In this document: positions 59,722-64,000 of the stretch, one piece after another
How positions within the stretch are numbered: the stretch's first letter is position 1
How the letters are laid out: every line of letters begins with the position of its first letter
Assembly (NCBI RefSeq): GCF_014651675.1
Contig: NZ_BMXI01000005.1
Location: 186,001 to 250,000 of the forward strand
DNA length: 64,000 nucleotides
Direction: 5' to 3'
Origin: Roseibacillus persicicus
GTDB lineage: Bacteria > Verrucomicrobiota > Verrucomicrobiia > Verrucomicrobiales > Akkermansiaceae
Program-made: the position numbers and the translations under genes
The notes under the pieces: generated by a model
What the model was told of the DNA's origin: nothing
Database searches by the model: none
The model's input: only the letters and a program-made list of their open reading frames with translations

Positions 59722-62700
59722 ATGAAAATCCCATACTCAACTACGACAACCAGAGGTCTGACGGCAGCGATCCTGTTTTCGACTTCCAGTGGCCTCATGG
59801 CCCAAGACCCCGAGCACAGGTGGTCTTTCAATGGTGATCTGGCCAATAGCGGAACGGCCGTTGGTCCCGATGCCATCATCGTCGACCCCGACCTCGTGGC
59901 CGACACCCAAGTCAACGGAGGGGGAGCGGTGGACTTCGTCACCAACGCGGGAGAGGTCCGCCTTTGGGGAGGAAATAAGCCCAATGCATCCTACATTGAC
60001 TTGGGAAGTTATCTCGTGGGGGGAACCACCGAGGCTAGAACGATCGAGATCTGGGCGACTCACCACGAGGCGAGAGCGTGGTCACGGATCTTTGACTTTG
60101 GCGGAGGTAATGAATCCGGCAGCGGGGCGGGAACGGACTATCTGATGTTCTCCTGGACCAGGGGAACCAATCTCAATGAGAACCGCCTGGAGATTCACGA
60201 AAGCAATGGAGCGAGCTCCCCCGATCCGGTCAATCCCTACGGCGGTCCTTTCACTTTGGGAACACAGTTTCACATCGTGATTGTAGTGGAGCCGGGTGCG
60301 GGTGCGGGGGGGACAACTCGCTTCACCTGGTATACGGAAGACAGCAGCAGCGGGGATCTTGTGACCACGGGGAGTAACGACGGTTCATTCACCACCGGTC
60401 TTGATCTTTTAAGTTTGGATGATTCGTATTGTTGGCTGGGGCGTGCCCAATGGGATGATCAGGTTGCCAATGCGAGCTATGATGAGGTCCGCGTATTCGA
60501 GCGTGCGGTTCCCTTGAGCGAGCTGGAATCCTATCACGATCTCGGGCCAGATTCCGTATCCCATATTGATGGGGATTCCGATGGCCTTCCCCGTTGGTGG
60601 GAAGAGGAGCACGGGCTGGATGATGCCGATGATGGCAGCACCATCTCCGCCAATGGTCCTGCTGGCAATCCGGACGGAGACTCTGCGGACAACTTGGCCG
60701 AATACACCGCGAGAACCGATCCCAACAACCCACTTTCCAATCCGAATGACTCTGATGCCGATGGGCTGGATGACAGTTGGGAGAACGACTTCTTTGGAGG
60801 ACTCGGATTTTCTGCCACGGATGACCCGGACCGTGACTTTAATAACAATGAGATGGAGGAAACCAATTTTACCGATCCACTCGATGGGGCTTCCTTTGCT
60901 GACACTGACTCCGATGGTCTGAATGACGGATGGGAATTGAGATTCTTCGGCGATTTGAGTCAGACTGCCAACGCGGATACGGACGGCGACTTTTTCACCA
61001 ATGCCCAAGAGCAAGACCTCTTCACAGACCCCAATGACGGCACATGGTCACCAGCGAAAACACCACTATTGCACCGGTGGGACTTCAACGGGAGTCTTAC
61101 CGATTTGGTCGGGTCCTCGGATGCAACGATCCTGGATCCGGACGGCAATCCTACTACCGGAGGAGCTGGTGACCTGACCAGCAATGTTGGAGAAGTCACC
61201 CTCGCGGGTGGCAATAAGGAGGAGTCTTCCTACGTGCTTCTCGGGAACAATTTGATCGGAGGTCGTGATACTGCGATTTCGGTAGAACTGTGGGCGACTC
61301 AGACGGAGGTCCGGGGTTGGTCGCGTATTTTTGATTTCGGCTCAGGAACACAGGACTATTTGCTTTCTTCCTGGGTTCGGAATAGCGATTTGAACACGGC
61401 TCGCACGGAGTTCAAGGTAGCTGGAGCGTCTGCGTTGATTGATTTGAATGAGGCTGGAGGAGTTTATCCTCTGGGTTCGGAACATCACATGTTGGTAACG
61501 CTTGACCGTCTCGCTGGCGGAGGAGAACTCCGGGATTCGGTGCTGAACACCTACAGTGCCCTCTCTTCCGGAGATGCCGATTTGGGGTTGCCGAAGGGCT
61601 CATCGGTTAGCCCTCTTGATTTGGTTGACCTCAATGACGCGGTCAACATGTTGGGCAGGTCCCAGTTCGGGGATGCAACCGCGAGTGCGCGCTACAATGA
61701 AGTTCGCATCTACAAAGGTTCGCCCTGTGAAGTGGTTCGTGAAGTGTTGCACGATCAGGGGCCGGATTCTCCGACTCCTGTTGATGCGGACGGCGACTGT
61801 ATGCCGGATGCGTGGGAAGTTGCGATCGGATTGAGTCCGACGGATGACGGTTCGACCAACGCGGCCCAAGAGGGTGCACTGGGTGATTACGATTCTGACG
61901 GTTCTAACAATATCACCGAGATGGTCTTGAATTCGGATCCTACCGACAGTGCCTCGACACCGGCAGATATTGATGCGGACGGTCTGGACGATGTTTGGGA
62001 ACAGGAAAACTTTGGCAATCTCGAACAGGACGGGGCGGGTGATCCCGACGAAGACTGTGATACCAATCTGGTGGAGTTCAATGCGTCCACCGACCCTAAC
62101 AACCGATTCGACTTTAGCGATATTGATTTCGACGGCTTGCCTGATTCCTGGGAGGTCAAATATTATGGGGACACGTTGACCAGTGATGGATCGTTGGACA
62201 ATGACGAAGGGGTTGGCGATGACTTGGAGGACTACGATGAGTATGGCTATGGAACAAGGCCTGATCTGGTGGATACAGACGGGGACGGACTGAATGATGG
62301 CGCGGAAGTGAATGACTACTTCTCCGATCCTCTTTTGGCTGACTCCGATGGCGACGGCCTCACGGATGGCGAAGAAGTGAATCATCCGACCTTCCCCAGC
62401 GACCCTACTCTAGCCGATACCGACTTCGACGGTCAGGGAGATCGGTTTGAGCTCGAGAATGGTTCCAACCCTGACGATGGAACTGACTTGGCGAATGTGG
62501 AGTATCACTGGCTGGCCAGTGAATTGAATGATGGAGTGGTGACTACTTGGCTGGATACCAATCAAGGATTGGCTGCGATTGCGCCTGCCGTCGGGGTCAA
62601 TGATCCGGAAAAGGACGCCGCTGGGGTCTTGTTGGATGGAGATGACTTCTTCGAGATAACGGCCGCAAACAATCCTGTGCTCGGGATGAACAAGTGGACC

Positions 62701-63420
62701 GCAACGGTGGTCTTTCAGGCCAATGGAGCGGTTGGCGAAGGAGGCTCTGACAACGGAGGAGAGTGGTGGAGGAATGCGGCGTTGGTCGGGTCTGAGCAAG
62801 GTGGGGCAGTCGGTGACTGGTCGTTGAGCTTGGGCGCGGATCATCTCGCGGCAATCGGCACCAATGATAGTACGACCTTGGACTACGTGGCGGGCGGGGC
62901 TCTCAATGACAATCAGGTTCACATCATGACCGGAGTCTGGGATGCAACGACAGCAACCCAGCGGTTCTACGTGGATTGCGTTCTTGTTGAAGAGAATACC
63001 GCGCACGCCTTCCATAGCCCAGCCGTGACCGGAGGCATCAACTTCGGAGCCAACTTCGGAGGAGGGAGCTACTATACGGGTCGTATCTCCGAAGTGATTC
63101 TGAATACGGATGTCACTTCGGAGGCAGATGTGCTAGCCCTGCATTCCCTGTATGTGAGCAAGTCTGCGCCACTGTCGATCTCCCGGATTCTGCTTGAAGG
63201 CACGGATGTCACCCTCACAGGATCCAATCTGGAGGTTGGAGCGAGCTATCATGTGGAATCGGCGACCTCGGCCGGTCTATCGGCTAACTCCTTCGCCCCG
63301 GTGACTGGCAGCGAGTTTGTAGCCGGCGACACCACGGACGAAGCCCCGGTCGTTTCCACGGGAGGCGCGAGCAAACTCTTCTTCCGCTTGGTGGAAGGAA
63401 CCGTGCCGGAGCAAAACTAG
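59722..63420 (+). CDS. Large exported LamG and Ca-binding-repeat protein
   Basis: An intact 1232-residue relative of the broken gene at 47393-50762. A signal peptide (GLTAAILFSTSSGLMAQDP) is followed by LamG-like domain 1 (about 28-280; HRWSFNGDLANSGTAVG, ASYDEVRVFERAVPLSELES), Asp-rich repeats of thrombospondin-3 type (DGDSDGLPRWWEEEHGLDDA and more, about 285-450), LamG 2 (about 452-690; LLHRWDFNGSLTDLVGSSDA), a long run of repeats (about 690-950; DTDGDGLNDGAEVNDYFSDP), a third LamG-like domain (about 965-1145), and a C-terminal beta module ending in KLFFRLVEGTVPEQN. It probably binds glycans at the cell surface with Ca-stiffened stalks. Confidence 0.88.
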   Translation: MKIPYSTTTTRGLTAAILFSTSSGLMAQDPEHRWSFNGDLANSGTAVGPDAIIVDPDLVADTQVNGGGAVDFVTNAGEVRLWGGNKPNASYIDLGSYLVGGTTEARTIEIWATHHEARAWSRIFDFGGGNESGSGAGTDYLMFSWTRGTNLNENRLEIHESNGASSPDPVNPYGGPFTLGTQFHIVIVVEPGAGAGGTTRFTWYTEDSSSGDLVTTGSNDGSFTTGLDLLSLDDSYCWLGRAQWDDQVANASYDEVRVFERAVPLSELESYHDLGPDSVSHIDGDSDGLPRWWEEEHGLDDADDGSTISANGPAGNPDGDSADNLAEYTARTDPNNPLSNPNDSDADGLDDSWENDFFGGLGFSATDDPDRDFNNNEMEETNFTDPLDGASFADTDSDGLNDGWELRFFGDLSQTANADTDGDFFTNAQEQDLFTDPNDGTWSPAKTPLLHRWDFNGSLTDLVGSSDATILDPDGNPTTGGAGDLTSNVGEVTLAGGNKEESSYVLLGNNLIGGRDTAISVELWATQTEVRGWSRIFDFGSGTQDYLLSSWVRNSDLNTARTEFKVAGASALIDLNEAGGVYPLGSEHHMLVTLDRLAGGGELRDSVLNTYSALSSGDADLGLPKGSSVSPLDLVDLNDAVNMLGRSQFGDATASARYNEVRIYKGSPCEVVREVLHDQGPDSPTPVDADGDCMPDAWEVAIGLSPTDDGSTNAAQEGALGDYDSDGSNNITEMVLNSDPTDSASTPADIDADGLDDVWEQENFGNLEQDGAGDPDEDCDTNLVEFNASTDPNNRFDFSDIDFDGLPDSWEVKYYGDTLTSDGSLDNDEGVGDDLEDYDEYGYGTRPDLVDTDGDGLNDGAEVNDYFSDPLLADSDGDGLTDGEEVNHPTFPSDPTLADTDFDGQGDRFELENGSNPDDGTDLANVEYHWLASELNDGVVTTWLDTNQGLAAIAPAVGVNDPEKDAAGVLLDGDDFFEITAANNPVLGMNKWTATVVFQANGAVGEGGSDNGGEWWRNAALVGSEQGGAVGDWSLSLGADHLAAIGTNDSTTLDYVAGGALNDNQVHIMTGVWDATTATQRFYVDCVLVEENTAHAFHSPAVTGGINFGANFGGGSYYTGRISEVILNTDVTSEADVLALHSLYVSKSAPLSISRILLEGTDVTLTGSNLEVGASYHVESATSAGLSANSFAPVTGSEFVAGDTTDEAPVVSTGGASKLFFRLVEGTVPEQN

Positions 63421-63443
63421 AAAGACTGTTAGAGAATAAAGTT

Positions 63444-63484
63444 GGCCGGGTGGCGCTTCCGCAGGCGTGTCACCCGGCCTTCTT
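63444..63484 (+). terminator. Terminator of the LamG-repeat gene
   Basis: GGCCGGGTG (63444-63452) and CACCCGGCC (63471-63479) form a perfect 9-bp stem with an 18-base loop that can fold further, followed by TTCTTG. It lies 24 bases after the stop codon. Confidence 0.75.
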
Positions 63485-63554
63485 GTGTCCAGGGATCTGT
63501 TCGCTTTCGGGAGGGCTGGTATTTGGTCTTTCTACCAAAATCAGGAATTTTTCA

Positions 63555-63573
63555 CCCCCATTTGGGGTGTTGG
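63555..63573. promoter_or_regulatory. Palindromic motif CCCCCATTTGGGGTGTTGG upstream of the last gene
   Basis: It differs in one base from the motif at 56824-56842 and has the same CCCCA-TT-TGGGG inverted repeat and the same AATTTTTCA word just before it. It ends 84 bases before the next start codon. Confidence 0.5.
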
Positions 63574-63657
63574 CGTTTGAAATCCTCGGCTTCTATCCTC
63601 CTCCTCACCTTGGGACCGCAAAGGTTCTCAATAAAACCCTGTAAACAACTCAATCAC

Positions 63658-64000
63658 ATGCCCAACCCTTGGACCGGAAAAGGAAATCCCTATACCAGAG
63701 ACGAAGTTAGAGCCCGCCTGAAAGCCACAATCGACCGCAACGAAGCGATTATCGCCGCGGGGGCAGGAACCGGGATTAGCGCAAAGTTCATCGAAAAAGG
63801 AGGGGCGGACTTGCTCATCGTCTACAACTCGGGGCGCTTTCGCATGGCGGGGCATGGTTCTACCGCCGGTTTGATGGCTTATGGCGATGCCAATGCGGTG
63901 GCAATGGAGATTGGTGAATATGAGGTTTTACCGGTGGTGGAAGAGATTCCGGTAATCTGCGGAGTTCACGCCACCGATCCCCGTCGTCGCATGTGGCATT
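63658..64000 (+). CDS. Phosphoenolpyruvate hydrolase-family TIM-barrel protein (3' truncated)
   Basis: The first 114 residues of a protein that runs off the window. MPNPWTGKGNPYTRDEVRAR, then AIIAAGAGTGISAKFIEKGG and LLIVYNSGRFRMAGHGSTAG followed by LMAYGDANAVAMEIGEYEVL, match the TIM-barrel PEP-hydrolase-family domain, often found with a UPF0261 (Tm-1-like) protein in the next gene. The exact substrate is unknown. The start ATG at 63658 has no clear Shine-Dalgarno. Confidence 0.85.
   Translation, partial: MPNPWTGKGNPYTRDEVRARLKATIDRNEAIIAAGAGTGISAKFIEKGGADLLIVYNSGRFRMAGHGSTAGLMAYGDANAVAMEIGEYEVLPVVEEIPVICGVHATDPRRRMWH

Noticed and set aside
1..64000. Frequent GTTAG/CTAAC words, often around stop codons and in Leu-Glu contexts
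   Set aside because: A rough count (about 40) is below the number expected for a 5-mer in both strands at this base composition; no spacing or strand bias was seen.
1..64000. Mobile element or prophage borders near the tRNA-Leu
   Set aside because: No integrase, no repeated 3' tRNA end and no phage genes were found near 23690-23771 or elsewhere.

Overview
The window looks like chromosome of a heterotrophic Verrucomicrobiota bacterium, probably near Verrucomicrobiales. This is inferred from the mix of secreted proteins (two sulfatases, one fused to a ThuA-like domain; a glycoside hydrolase family 2 enzyme; LamG plus Ca-binding-repeat giants; a beta-strand-repeat passenger-type protein; a DUF6288-like protein), from ECF sigma factors paired with membrane Ser/Thr kinases, and from weak Shine-Dalgarno use. 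No insertion sequence, prophage, CRISPR array or integrase was seen. It carries one tRNA and about 47 genes.

Layout. 1-780: 3' end of uvrA. 885-6047: ECF sigma factor and a very large receptor-like Ser/Thr kinase (WD40-like and LamG regions). 6094-14302: small zinc-ribbon membrane protein, ThuA-sulfatase fusion, cysteine-cluster protein, DUF6288-like exported protein, beta-strand-repeat exported protein. 14476-17195: a second sigma/kinase pair on the minus strand; this kinase lacks several canonical residues. 17376-24681: tiny membrane ORF, comM, PAS-PAS-SpoIIE phosphatase, a sulfatase behind ribBA, tRNA-Leu(UAG), a small acidic protein, a LysM lipoprotein. 24664-27865: NhaC-type antiporter, FetB-like permease, Tat-exported M15 peptidase.

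27941-47271 is the core of the window: a nucleobase and nucleoside catabolic island. One minus-strand operon (uraH-allC-allB-allE-xdh-cytosine deaminase, genes overlapping or nearly so) and a divergent uraD/xdhC pair take xanthine towards ureidoglycolate. A second minus-strand operon (NCS2 permease, beta-ureidopropionase, class III aminotransferase, preA, mmsA, dihydropyrimidinase, duplicated LOG-family protein) takes uracil through beta-alanine and malonate semialdehyde to acetyl-CoA. Adenosine deaminase (add) lies between the operons on the plus strand. The aminotransferase resembles AGXT2, so glyoxylate from purines could accept the amino group of beta-alanine from pyrimidines. No urate oxidase, ureidoglycolate lyase or PreT-type reductase is encoded here.

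47393-64000: a LamG/Ca-repeat secreted protein broken by a frameshift in a short A run and with a suspicious A7 run at its signal peptide; pyruvate dehydrogenase E2; an M14-like deacylase; a coiled-coil protein; a yceI-doxX-pirin operon divergent from a LysR regulator with a palindromic T-N11-A box; a GH2 glycosidase; a second intact LamG/Ca-repeat protein; and the 5' end of a PEP-hydrolase-family gene. An almost identical 19-bp palindromic motif lies upstream of the GH2 gene and of the last gene.
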